DNA of 64,000 bases, from positions 2,456,501-2,520,500 of the forward strand of contig NZ_CP147251.1 in the NCBI RefSeq assembly GCF_017426705.2, read 5' to 3'. The position numbers were made by a program, and so were the translations under genes. This stretch comes from Enterococcus sp. DIV2402. GTDB taxonomy: Bacteria; Bacillota; Bacilli; Lactobacillales; Enterococcaceae. Below, piece after piece: positions 30,096 to 38,628 of the stretch (position 1 is the first letter of the stretch; the number at the start of each line of letters is the position of its first letter). Below the pieces are notes generated by a model. That model ran no database searches. It worked only from the letters and a program-made list of their open reading frames with translations, and was not told the DNA's origin.

Positions 30096-31787
30096 TTACA
30101 TTTTTTCTGGTGCATGTAAACCTAAGAGACGTAAATCTTCTTTTAACAAAACAGTAACAGCATAAACTAACGCTAAACGCGCTTCTTTTTGCTCGTCTTC
30201 TGCTAAGATTTTCGTATTGGCATAATATTTGTTAAATGCTTGTGCCAATTTAATTGAATGTTTCGCAATAACAGATGGCTCGTACTTATCTGCTGCTTGT
30301 TGGATTGTTTCTGGGTAACGTTGAATTAATTTAATCACTTCCCAGCTTTCTTCATCATTTAAAGCATACGTTTTGGTTTCGTCTGGTGTAAATGCAGCTT
30401 TTGCTAAGATACTCATCGCACGCGCATGTGCATATTGAACATACGGTCCTGTTTCACCTTCAAAACGAACAACTTCCTCTAAAGTGAAGTCAAAATTGTT
30501 TAGACGATCATTTTTCAAATCATGGAAAACAACTGCGCCTACCCCTACTTGTTTAGCTACTTCTTCTTTATTTTCTAAAGTTGGATTTTTTTCACTAATT
30601 TGTTCTTTGGCTGAATCAATTGCTTCATTCAATACTTCTTCTAATAAGACAATTTTCCCTTTACGTGTGGATAATTTTTTACCATCTTTGGTAATTAAGC
30701 CAAATGGAATATGATACATATCATCAGCCCAATCAAAGCCCATTTCTTTTAATACAGCTTTTAATTGTTTGAAATGATAACTTTGTTCATTCCCAACAAC
30801 GTATAATGATTTGCCAAAATTATACGTACGTTTACGATATAACGCAGCGGCCATATCACGTGTAATATACAATGTTGCACCATCTGATTTACGAATTAAT
30901 GCAGGATTCAAGTCGTAATTCGTTAAATCAACAATCTCTGCACCTTGGTCTTCTTTTAATAAATGTTTTTCTTCTAACATTTCAACAACTTCATCCATCT
31001 TGTCGTTGTAGAAAGCTTCGCCATTTAATGAATCAAAAGATACTTCTAACATGTCATAAATTTTGTTAAATTCTTTCATTGATTCATCGCGGAACCATTG
31101 CCATAATGAAATAGCTTCTTCATCGCCATCTTCTAATTTTTTAAACCATGCACGTGCTTCATCTTCTAACGCTTTATCTTCTTCAGCTTTTTCATGGAAT
31201 TCTACATATAAACGCAATAATTCAGTGATGGGTTCATTACGAACAGCTTCTTCTGAACCCCATTTTTTATAAGCTACAATTAATTTCCCAAATTGTGTTC
31301 CCCAATCTCCTAAGTGGTTAATACGAATTGGTTGGTAGCCTACTTTTTCTAAAATAAAGCCAATTGAATTCCCAATGACAGTTGAACGTAAATGTCCCAT
31401 TGAAATTGGTTTAGCAATATTAGGAGAAGACATATCAATTGGGACACTAGCGTTGTTTCCTTCGCTACTATCACCAAAATGATTTTTTTCTTTTACAACG
31501 GTTGCTAAAACGTTTTGACTAATTACCGCTTTATTCATAAAGAAGTTTAAATACGGTCCAACTACCTCAATTTTTTCAAATGATGAACCATCAATTTTTT
31601 CAGCTAAATCGGCAGCAATTTGTTGTGGTGCTTTACGGTAAACTTTTGCCAAGGCAAATGCCGGAAAAGCCACGTCTCCATGATCGGCTGATTTTGGGTT
31701 TTCTAATAGCTGTTGAACTTGTTCTAATGACAAATCTTCTTTGACCACATCAAAAATTGCTTTTGATACGATATCTTTGTTATTCAT
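30096..31787 (-). CDS. argS: Arginyl-tRNA synthetase
   Basis: Class I aminoacyl-tRNA synthetase for arginine, 563 residues. N-terminal Add1 domain; the HIGH-like signature is [21 protein letters not shown] (SMGH); the KMSKS-like segment is present as [13 protein letters not shown]; the C-terminal DALR anticodon-binding domain begins near [20 protein letters not shown]. Normal length. Transcribed behind a T-box leader located directly upstream, so expression should rise when tRNA-Arg is uncharged. It lies downstream of the arginine biosynthetic operon on the same strand. Confidence 0.97.
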   Translation of the reverse strand: MNNKDIVSKAIFDVVKEDLSLEQVQQLLENPKSADHGDVAFPAFALAKVYRKAPQQIAADLAEKIDGSSFEKIEVVGPYLNFFMNKAVISQNVLATVVKEKNHFGDSSEGNNASVPIDMSSPNIAKPISMGHLRSTVIGNSIGFILEKVGYQPIRINHLGDWGTQFGKLIVAYKKWGSEEAVRNEPITELLRLYVEFHEKAEEDKALEDEARAWFKKLEDGDEEAISLWQWFRDESMKEFNKIYDMLEVSFDSLNGEAFYNDKMDEVVEMLEEKHLLKEDQGAEIVDLTNYDLNPALIRKSDGATLYITRDMAAALYRKRTYNFGKSLYVVGNEQSYHFKQLKAVLKEMGFDWADDMYHIPFGLITKDGKKLSTRKGKIVLLEEVLNEAIDSAKEQISEKNPTLENKEEVAKQVGVGAVVFHDLKNDRLNNFDFTLEEVVRFEGETGPYVQYAHARAMSILAKAAFTPDETKTYALNDEESWEVIKLIQRYPETIQQAADKYEPSVIAKHSIKLAQAFNKYYANTKILAEDEQKEARLALVYAVTVLLKEDLRLLGLHAPEKM

Positions 31788-31842
31788 AAATTATTTCCTC
31801 CTAAAGTAGTCTCATTGATTTTTATGCGACAGCAAACAAAAA

Positions 31843-32064
31843 GTCTCTAGTGTAAAAAACACTAGAGACGAGAATTCCCGCGGTACCACTCTGATTGTTC
31901 GACAAATCGAACCCACTTTATCTGATAACGGTAGATGCCGTTTGCTTAACAAATTTTCACAAGTGCGCTTCACTTCTCTTCTTTATTTCGGCTTCCACCT
32001 TCCCGAATTCGCTAGTAAAAAATGAAAAGTTACTCTCTTGATCACTAAATCATGTATGAAATGT
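31843..32064 (-). ncRNA. T-box leader of argS
   Basis: The T-box sequence AGAGTGGTACCGCGGG (minus strand, 31877-31892) is unmistakable; it is followed by a terminator stem GTCTCTAGTGT / ACACTAGAGAC (31843-31869) with a T tract. Upstream in the RNA a long stem I carries an AG-bulge-like GCGAATTCGGG and a distal loop GGTGGAAGC. GAAGCGCAC (31963-31971) fits a specifier loop with the Arg codon CGC (31965-31967). TATAAT at 32071-32076 is the -10. The element senses uncharged tRNA-Arg and allows read-through into argS. The specifier assignment is my reading, not folded. Confidence 0.93.
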
Positions 32065-32113
32065 ACACTGATTATAGCAAATCTTTTTTATTGCGCTAGT
32101 CTTGTGTTTAATT

Positions 32114-33121
32114 TTAACTATTCGGAATAAATAAATGTCCTAAAGTTGCTGCCATAACCGCTTTAATTGAATGCATGCGATTTTCAGCTTGTTCAAATTG
32201 TTTGGCATGTTTACTACGGAAGACTTCATCGGTTACTTCCATTTCACTTAGATTGAATTTTTCTTGAATATCTTGACCGTAATCTGTTTCTGCATCATGA
32301 AAAGCAGGTAAACAATGCAAGAAAATGACTTGCTCGTTTTTGGTTTTCTCAATCATCATTTGATTCACTTGATAAGGAAGTAATAATTCAATTCGCTCAG
32401 CAAATTTATCTTCTTCACCCATTGATACCCAGACATCGGTATATAAGACATCAGCGCCTAAAACGCCTTCATCTACATTGTCTGTCACCAAAATTTCAGC
32501 ACCTGATTGTTGCGCATACTCTTTTGCCAAAGCAATTAATTGTTCGTCAGGATGCAATTCTTTTGGTGCAACAATTCGCACATTTGTCCCTAAAATAGCC
32601 CCAGTGACTAACAATGAACGTGCCACATTGTTACGACCATCGCCACAATAAACGAGATTAATGCCTTTGACTTTTCCAAAGCTTTCTTGAATCGTTAGAT
32701 AGTCAGCAATCATTTGTGTTGGATGCCATTCATCAGTGAGACCATTCCATACAGGGACACCCGAATGTTCAGCCAATGCTTCAACTACTGCTTGACTGGA
32801 TCCACGAAATTCAATCCCATCAAACATACTACCCAACACTTTTGCCGTATCTTCCACGGATTCTTTTTTACCCAATTGAATATCATTTGCGCCTAAAAAT
32901 TCTGGATGAGCGCCTAAATCGACCGAAGCCACTGTAAAAGCTGCCCGTGTTCGCGTTGATGTTTTTTCAAACAATAAGGCAATATTTTTCCCTTCTAAAT
33001 AACGATGTGTAATCCCTTGTTTTTTTAGTTTTTTCAAATGCTGGGATAAATCAATTAAATACTGTAATTCTTGTTGTGTAAAATCTTTTTCTGCTAAAAA
33101 ACTTTTCCCTTGAAATTCCAT
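32114..33121 (-). CDS. argF: Ornithine carbamoyltransferase
   Basis: Condenses ornithine and carbamoyl phosphate to citrulline. The 335-residue protein has the carbamoyl-phosphate motif [12 protein letters not shown] near 50, [12 protein letters not shown] near 135, DVWVSMGEE near 230, and the ornithine-site HCLPAFHD near 273. Last gene of the argC-J-B-F run, 18 bases behind argB. Because the other genes are biosynthetic, it is probably the anabolic enzyme (argF) and not the ArcB of the deiminase pathway; sequence alone does not separate the two firmly. Confidence 0.93.
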   Translation of the reverse strand: MEFQGKSFLAEKDFTQQELQYLIDLSQHLKKLKKQGITHRYLEGKNIALLFEKTSTRTRAAFTVASVDLGAHPEFLGANDIQLGKKESVEDTAKVLGSMFDGIEFRGSSQAVVEALAEHSGVPVWNGLTDEWHPTQMIADYLTIQESFGKVKGINLVYCGDGRNNVARSLLVTGAILGTNVRIVAPKELHPDEQLIALAKEYAQQSGAEILVTDNVDEGVLGADVLYTDVWVSMGEEDKFAERIELLLPYQVNQMMIEKTKNEQVIFLHCLPAFHDAETDYGQDIQEKFNLSEMEVTDEVFRSKHAKQFEQAENRMHSIKAVMAATLGHLFIPNS

Positions 33122-33139
33122 CGTTTTCCTCCGTTCAGT

Positions 33140-33883
33140 TCAACCTACAGCTACTTTTATTTCTGTTCCAAATGAATCAATCGTATTACTGATAAAGACT
33201 GATTTCACGCCTGCTAACAGCGCTTTATGTGCACTGTCTAATTTTGGTAACATGCCACCTGTAACTACTTTTTCTGTTTTTAATTGAGAGATTTCTGCTA
33301 CAGAAATTTCTTTTAGCCATTCAGATTCTTTTTTTATTCCTGGAACATCTGTTAATAGATATAACTTTTCTGCTTTAATACTTGCCGCAACTTTACAAGC
33401 TACTTCATCAGCATTGATATTTAACCATTGTCCTGATTCAGTAATCCCTAATGGCGCAATGATGGGAATGTGATGTTTTTCAATTAAGGTATTTAAAAGC
33501 TCGCTGTTCACTGCCGTCACTTCACCAACAAAACCTAATTTTTCTTCATCAATAATTTTTCCTTGAATCAATTGATCACAACCAGCATTCATACCTAGTG
33601 TAGGAAAACCTGCTTGTTGAAAATGAGTGGTAATCATCGGCTGTACTTGTCCTAATAAAACCATTCGCGTAATTTCTAATGTTTTTTCAGAAGTAACACG
33701 TAGTCCTTGCTTCACTTCTACTTTAATTCCTAAAATATCCATCATTTTAGAGATATAGTGTCCCCCTCCATGAACAATAATCACACGATAACCTTGGTTT
33801 TGCCAAGAAGAAATTTTTTGAAAAAAAGCATCATTTAAGTTATCTGAAGCAACGCCGCCCATTTTTACTACGATTGTTTTCAT
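33140..33883 (-). CDS. argB: Acetylglutamate kinase
   Basis: Second step of ornithine synthesis: phosphorylation of N-acetylglutamate. The protein of 247 residues has the amino-acid-kinase fold with IVVKMGGVASDNLN at the start, VIIVHGGGHYISKMMDILGI near 35, LGMNAGCDQLI, LNINADEVACKVAASIKAEKLYLLTDVPGI near 165, and KVVTGGMLPKLDSAHKALLAGV near 205. The ATG at 33883 is preferred because AGGAGG lies 8 bases upstream; an ATG two codons earlier would be only 2 bases from it. Between argJ (12 bases) and argF. Confidence 0.94.
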   Translation of the reverse strand: MKTIVVKMGGVASDNLNDAFFQKISSWQNQGYRVIIVHGGGHYISKMMDILGIKVEVKQGLRVTSEKTLEITRMVLLGQVQPMITTHFQQAGFPTLGMNAGCDQLIQGKIIDEEKLGFVGEVTAVNSELLNTLIEKHHIPIIAPLGITESGQWLNINADEVACKVAASIKAEKLYLLTDVPGIKKESEWLKEISVAEISQLKTEKVVTGGMLPKLDSAHKALLAGVKSVFISNTIDSFGTEIKVAVG

Positions 33884-33895
33884 ATTCATTTCCTC

Positions 33896-35092
33896 CTATG
33901 TGTGATAAAGTGCATTGATTTTAACGTAGTCATACGTCAAATCACAGCCCCATGCTTGTCCAAATGCATCGCCTTCATTTAGATAAACAGCGATTTTAAT
34001 CTCTTCTTCACTTAAATTATCTTCCATTTGTTCTACATCAAATCCAAGTGGTTCACCCGCTTTAAATACTGGAATCCCTGCAAGCTCAATCGTTACGTTT
34101 GTTGGGTCAAATTCAACGCCACTATAACCAATCGCACATAAAATACGTCCCCAGTTTGGGTCTTTTCCAAAAATAGCTGATTTTACTAACATTGAACCAA
34201 CAATTGCTTTTGCAATCATTCGAGCATCGCTAGCTGTTTTTGCTCCAGTTGCATCTACTTCAATTAATTTAGTTGCCCCTTCGCCATCTTTCGCAATTAA
34301 TTTGGCTAATTCTGTCAAAACGATTGTTAGCATTTCTTTAAATTGTTGATAATCGGTATTTTTTTCAGTGATTTCTTGATTTTTAGCTAATCCATTTGCC
34401 ATCACAACGACCATATCGTTTGTCGAAGTGTCACCATCCACTGTAATTTGATTAAACGTTACTTCTGTTAATTCTTTTAATAAGTCTTGCAACAACGTAG
34501 ATGAAATCGCCACATCTGTAGTAATAAAGCCTAACATAGTTGCCATATTGGGATGAATCATCCCTGAACCTTTACTACAACCAGAGATTGTTACTTGCTT
34601 ACCATCAATGACTGCTGTAATAGTGATAGCTTTTTCAGTCGTATCTGTCGTTAAAATGGCTTTTTGAAAATTTTCTGGTTGTTGTTCTGTCGATTGATCT
34701 AACAATTCAATGCCTGCTACAATTCTTTCCATGGGTAATTGATGTCCAATCACACCCGTGGAAGCAACAGCCACTAATGAAGCATCAATCCCCAATTTTT
34801 CGCTGGCTAACTGTTGCATTTGTTGCGCATTCGCAAAACCTTCTTCACCCGTACAAGCATTGGCATTTCCTGAATTAACAATAATTCCTTGAATTTTACC
34901 ACCTTGTATAACTGCTTTACTTAATTTAATAGGAGCTGCCTGTACTTGATTCGTTGTAAAAACCCCAGCAACACTCGCTGGTACTTCTGAATAGATCCAA
35001 CCTAGATCTAATTTTTTTCTTTTTAATCCACAATGAATGCCATCCGCATAAAAACCAATTGGACTAGCAATTGTACCTTTAATTTTTTCCAT
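33896..35092 (-). CDS. argJ: Glutamate N-acetyltransferase / amino-acid N-acetyltransferase ArgJ
   Basis: ArgJ recycles the acetyl group from acetylornithine to glutamate, and as a bifunctional enzyme can also use acetyl-CoA. The 398-residue precursor contains the self-cleavage site in KGSGMIHPNMATMLGFITTD (cut before the Thr, near residue 190), which gives alpha and beta chains. Other signatures are SGNANACTGEEG near 75 and VKSAIFGKDPNWGRILCAIG near 290. It lies 16 bases behind argC. The presence of argJ and absence of argA/argE in the cluster fits the cyclic acetyl pathway. Confidence 0.95.
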   Translation of the reverse strand: MEKIKGTIASPIGFYADGIHCGLKRKKLDLGWIYSEVPASVAGVFTTNQVQAAPIKLSKAVIQGGKIQGIIVNSGNANACTGEEGFANAQQMQQLASEKLGIDASLVAVASTGVIGHQLPMERIVAGIELLDQSTEQQPENFQKAILTTDTTEKAITITAVIDGKQVTISGCSKGSGMIHPNMATMLGFITTDVAISSTLLQDLLKELTEVTFNQITVDGDTSTNDMVVVMANGLAKNQEITEKNTDYQQFKEMLTIVLTELAKLIAKDGEGATKLIEVDATGAKTASDARMIAKAIVGSMLVKSAIFGKDPNWGRILCAIGYSGVEFDPTNVTIELAGIPVFKAGEPLGFDVEQMEDNLSEEEIKIAVYLNEGDAFGQAWGCDLTYDYVKINALYHT

Positions 35093-35108
35093 TTAGTTCA
35101 CTCGCTCC

Positions 35109-36137
35109 TTACGGGAACAATGGGACTTGCGTTAAACCGCAAGTCTCTTCAAGTCCCGCCCATAAGTTAAAATTCTGAATTGCCTGACCAGCAGCACCTT
35201 TCATCAAATTATCGATGACTGCCACTACAGTTAATGTTTGATTTTCTTCGTTTACACCAAAACCGATATCACAAAAGTTTGTTCCTGTTACTTGGCGTAG
35301 TTCTGGTAAACAGCCAGTTGGTTGTACTCGGACAAACGGTTTGGATTGATAATGTTTATCAAATGCTTGTTGGATTTGTTCACTTGTTACGTTTGGTTTG
35401 ATTTTGGCATAAAGAGTCATAAAAATACCACGCTTAATTGGAATCAAACTCGTTGTAAATTGAATCGTTGATAAACTTGAATCAAATGTTTGTAAAAATT
35501 GAATAATTTCTGGAATATGTTGATGTTGGTTTAATTTATACATTGTCATATTTTCGTCAACTGTCACGTAATGACTACTATCTGATAATTGTTTACCTGC
35601 ACCAGATAAACCCGATTTCCCATCCAAAATAATGGTATCTAAATCAATAAGTTGTTCTTTAAGTACTGGCACCAAAGAAAGAATCGCTGCCGTAGCATAA
35701 CAGCCTGGGTTCGATAATAAATTTCCTTTGATTGCTGAAAATTCTGGTAAAGCATAGATTGCTTTATCTACGATATCTTGAGTAGTGGGGTCTTTTTTAT
35801 ACCACTTTTGATAACTCTCTAAATCTTTTAAACGAAGATCGCCAGATAAATCAATAACTGGAAAATCTTGTGCTACAAATTCATGGACTAAGTCTTTACT
35901 AATTCCTGAAGGAGTAGCAAAAAAGACAATATCATTATTTTTCATGATTTTTTCTGCATCGTATGCTTCAACTTCTTGCTCACAAAGCTGTTGTAGATGT
36001 GGATATAACTCTGAAATTGAGTTTTTATGCATCGAGTGACTATGTAAGGTCCCCAATGTCAATGAGGGGTGTTGATGAATCAAACGCACCAATTCTATCC
36101 CTGTATATCCTGTCACACCAACGATTGCTGCTTTCAT
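35109..36137 (-). CDS. argC: N-acetyl-gamma-glutamyl-phosphate reductase
   Basis: Third step of ornithine synthesis, NADPH-dependent. The 342-residue protein has the Rossmann start KAAIVGVTGYTGIELVRLI, FFATPSGISKDL near 70, the active-site cysteine in LSNPGCYATAAILSLVP near 145, and the C-terminal GAAGQAIQNFNLWAGL typical of the family. Start at ATG 36137, 8 bases behind AAGGAG; the GTG three codons earlier overlaps that site. First gene of argC-J-B-F with its own strong promoter. Confidence 0.95.
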   Translation of the reverse strand: MKAAIVGVTGYTGIELVRLIHQHPSLTLGTLHSHSMHKNSISELYPHLQQLCEQEVEAYDAEKIMKNNDIVFFATPSGISKDLVHEFVAQDFPVIDLSGDLRLKDLESYQKWYKKDPTTQDIVDKAIYALPEFSAIKGNLLSNPGCYATAAILSLVPVLKEQLIDLDTIILDGKSGLSGAGKQLSDSSHYVTVDENMTMYKLNQHQHIPEIIQFLQTFDSSLSTIQFTTSLIPIKRGIFMTLYAKIKPNVTSEQIQQAFDKHYQSKPFVRVQPTGCLPELRQVTGTNFCDIGFGVNEENQTLTVVAVIDNLMKGAAGQAIQNFNLWAGLEETCGLTQVPLFP

Positions 36138-36167
36138 CCTCTTCACTCCTTCTATAAAGTAATTAGA

Positions 36168-36196
36168 ATTATAGAGAGTTATTCGTTAAAGGTCAA
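36168..36196 (-). promoter_or_regulatory. Promoter of argC-J-B-F
   Basis: TTGACC (36191-36196) and perfect TATAAT (36168-36173) with a 17-base spacer containing CGAATAACTC, a possible half ARG box. The upstream DNA to 36270 is extremely AT-rich with TATGTATTTT-like elements that could bind ArgR. Confidence 0.75.
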
Positions 36197-36270
36197 TGGT
36201 TTTTTATAAAAAAATATGTATTTTTTTGTAAATATATGTAAAAAGACGAATATTGACTACATTTTTATAC

Positions 36271-36314
36271 AAAAAAGAGTTATTTTGCGTATATATACAA
36301 AACAACTCTTTTTC
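36271..36314 (-). terminator. Terminator of argD
   Basis: AT-rich hairpin AAAGAGTTGTTTT / AAAATAACTCTTT with one mismatch, followed by TTTTT on the minus strand. It overlaps nothing and separates argD from argC. Confidence 0.7.
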
Positions 36315-37451
36315 TTATTTTTCTAAAACCTTAGTTAATTTTTCAAGTCCTAAAGTAACCTCTTCTTCAGAAATAATTAATGGTGGTAATAAACGTAAGG
36401 TATTAGCACCTGCCCGTAGAGCTAACAATCCTTCTGCTTCTAAATCTTCTACTATTTCAGCAACAGAAATATCCGGTTGAAGTTCAATACCAATCATTAA
36501 TCCTTTCCCACGAATTTCACTAATTTTGTCTGACTTAATTTTATTTAAACCAGCAAATAATTGCTGACTTCTTTGTTGACTAGCAACCAAAATCTCCGAA
36601 GACAAACTATCTAGGATTTCACTTGCTACGACCATTCCTAATTTATTTCCGCCAAAGGTTGTACCGTGACTACCTGGGCCAAAAGCTTCACCTAAAGCCG
36701 TTTTTCCTAGCATTGCTCCGATTGGAAAACCATTGCCTAATCCTTTTGCTAACGTAAAAATATCTGGCTCAATGCCAAATTGTTCAAAAGCAAATAAACT
36801 ACCCGTCCGGCCAATTCCAGTTTGGACTTCATCAACAATCAATAGAATCTTTTTCTCTTGACACAGTGTAACAATCTGCTGAATCCATTCTTGGTTAGCA
36901 ACCGTTACGCCACCTTCGCCTTGAATGAGTTCAAGCATAATCGCTGCTGTCTGATCTGAAATTTGCTCTTGTAATGCTGAAAAATCATTATAAGGAACAT
37001 ATATAAAACCAGGAACTAATGGTTCAAATCCAGTATGAATGGCTGACTGTCCAGTCGCTGACATAGCACCATATGTTCGTCCATGGAACGAATTGGTAAA
37101 CGTAATAATCTGAGATTTACCTGTTGCTTTACGAGCTAATTTAATCGCTGCTTCGTTTGCTTCTGCCCCCGAATTACAAAAGAATGCTAAATAATCTTTT
37201 TCTTGAATCAATTTTTCTGCAACAACTTCTTGTAAATGATTTTCATAAAGATTAGGCGTATGCCAAATCTTTTGCGCTTGCTCTGCTAAAACTTGATTTA
37301 AGTGAGCTCGATTATAACCTAAATTCATAACTCCAATTCCACTGGTAAAATCTAAATATTTTTTTCCATGATTATCGGTAACGTAACAACCATTGCCTTC
37401 CATAATCTCAAAAGGTTTTCTTGCATAATTTGAAAATAAATAATTACCCAC
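36315..37451 (-). CDS. argD: Acetylornithine aminotransferase
   Basis: PLP-dependent class III aminotransferase, fourth step of ornithine synthesis. The 378-residue protein has YLDFTSGIGVMNLGYNRAHL at the start, FFCNSGAEANEAAIKLARKA near 90, SFHGRTYGAMSATG, the cofactor aspartate in LIVDEVQTGIGRTGSLFAFE, and the PLP lysine in FTLAKGLGNGFPIGAML near 235. Start GTG at 37451, nine bases behind AGGAG; a nearby ATG is out of frame and closes at once. The gene is upstream of argC but has a separate terminator and its own ARG-box-like site, so it is a separate unit. Confidence 0.94.
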   Translation of the reverse strand: MGNYLFSNYARKPFEIMEGNGCYVTDNHGKKYLDFTSGIGVMNLGYNRAHLNQVLAEQAQKIWHTPNLYENHLQEVVAEKLIQEKDYLAFFCNSGAEANEAAIKLARKATGKSQIITFTNSFHGRTYGAMSATGQSAIHTGFEPLVPGFIYVPYNDFSALQEQISDQTAAIMLELIQGEGGVTVANQEWIQQIVTLCQEKKILLIVDEVQTGIGRTGSLFAFEQFGIEPDIFTLAKGLGNGFPIGAMLGKTALGEAFGPGSHGTTFGGNKLGMVVASEILDSLSSEILVASQQRSQQLFAGLNKIKSDKISEIRGKGLMIGIELQPDISVAEIVEDLEAEGLLALRAGANTLRLLPPLIISEEEVTLGLEKLTKVLEK

Positions 37452-37535
37452 TATCCATCACTCCTAATTTGTATTAAAGTATCGCCTCTAGCTCTTCTTA
37501 AGAAACGCATATTTTATTAATTAGACGGCATCTTT

Positions 37536-37549
37536 TGAATAAATATACA
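37536..37549 (-). promoter_or_regulatory. Candidate ARG box upstream of argD
   Basis: TGAATAAATATACA (plus strand) fits the ArgR operator pattern TGAATnnnnATTCA with two differences. It lies about 90 bases before the argD start, next to TATTTTATTA-like promoter DNA. Binding by the ArgR at 27787 is inferred. Confidence 0.5.
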
Positions 37550-37577
37550 CTTATTATCCAAATTAAGCAACTCCTCT

Positions 37578-38501
37578 TTATAAAATTTCAAAGCCATATC
37601 CCTGAATATGGTCTTCTAACATTTGTAGATATTGTTGAGCGATTGGCGATAATTCCTTTTGTTTATGCTTTAAATAGCCAATCGTCATTTCATCTTTGAT
37701 ATTTAAAGGGACAGCAATAATCTTGTCATCATTTAATTTTTTGCTTAAAACTCCTGAACTAATTGTATAACCATTCACTCCCACCATTAAATTAAAAATA
37801 GTTGCCCGATCACTCACTTTAATATCTTTTCGATGCTCTAAGGTACTTAAAATTTCTTCAGCAAAATAAAATGAATTACGTTCGCCTTGCTCATAAGATA
37901 AATAAGGATAATCTTCTAAATCCGATAATTCTACTAAATCTTTTTGTCCTAGAGGTGAAGTATTACTTACAAAAACATGTGGTTTCGCATGAAAAAGTGG
38001 CTGAAAAATCAATTCCCGTTCTTTAAATAGCTTCATCATGACTTTTTCATTAAACGAATTTAAATATAAAATACCTAATTCGCTTTTAAAACGGCTTAAA
38101 TCTTCTAAAATATTTTCTGTCTCTGTTTCTCGCAACTTAAACTGATATTCTTTTACATTTAAACTATTAATTAATTCAACAAAGGCATGGACAACAAAAG
38201 CATAATGTTGTGCTGAAACTGAAAAAGTTTGCTTACGAGGACGTGTATCTTTATATTTTTCTTCTAATAATTGAACTTGATCCATAATCTGTTGTGCATA
38301 GGACATAAACTCACGTCCTTCTTCTGTCAAACGGACACCCGTCTTACTTCTAACTAAAATTTGAATATTCATTTCATTTTCTAATTCTTTAATCGCGCTA
38401 GACAAGCTTGGTTGTGTCATATACAAGGCTTTAGCCGCTTCATTCATTGAACCCAACGCGACAATTTTTTCTAAATATTCTAATTGTTGTATCCTCATCA
38501 T
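37578..38501 (-). CDS. LysR-family transcriptional regulator
   Basis: A 307-residue LysR protein: N-terminal winged helix (LEYLEKIVALGSMNEAAKAL with YMTQPSLSSAIKELENEMNI), linker helix, and a two-lobed co-inducer domain (FSVSAQHYAFVVHAFVELI onward). It is divergent from metE-metF across 127 bases containing a GTTATA-N9-TATAAC inverted repeat. Position and type suggest a MetR/CmbR/MtaR-like regulator of methionine or cysteine supply. No direct evidence fixes the effector. AAGGAGGAG precedes two adjacent ATG codons. Confidence 0.88.
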   Translation of the reverse strand: MMRIQQLEYLEKIVALGSMNEAAKALYMTQPSLSSAIKELENEMNIQILVRSKTGVRLTEEGREFMSYAQQIMDQVQLLEEKYKDTRPRKQTFSVSAQHYAFVVHAFVELINSLNVKEYQFKLRETETENILEDLSRFKSELGILYLNSFNEKVMMKLFKERELIFQPLFHAKPHVFVSNTSPLGQKDLVELSDLEDYPYLSYEQGERNSFYFAEEILSTLEHRKDIKVSDRATIFNLMVGVNGYTISSGVLSKKLNDDKIIAVPLNIKDEMTIGYLKHKQKELSPIAQQYLQMLEDHIQGYGFEIL

Positions 38502-38527
38502 TACTCCTCCTTATATAAACCCTATAT

Positions 38528-38548
38528 GTTATAGATTTTATTTATAAC
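38528..38548. promoter_or_regulatory. Inverted repeat between LysR gene and metE
   Basis: GTTATA-N9-TATAAC is a perfect 6+6 repeat 27 bases from the LysR start and 80 bases from metE. Its position and T-N11-A-like character make it the natural LysR-type operator, probably serving both autoregulation and metE control. Confidence 0.5.
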
Positions 38549-38628
38549 CTACCATAGAAATCTTCACTTATCCAATCTTTTTCTTTCATGATACATTATC
38601 TTCAACACAAAAAAAGGAGTGTTGGTTA

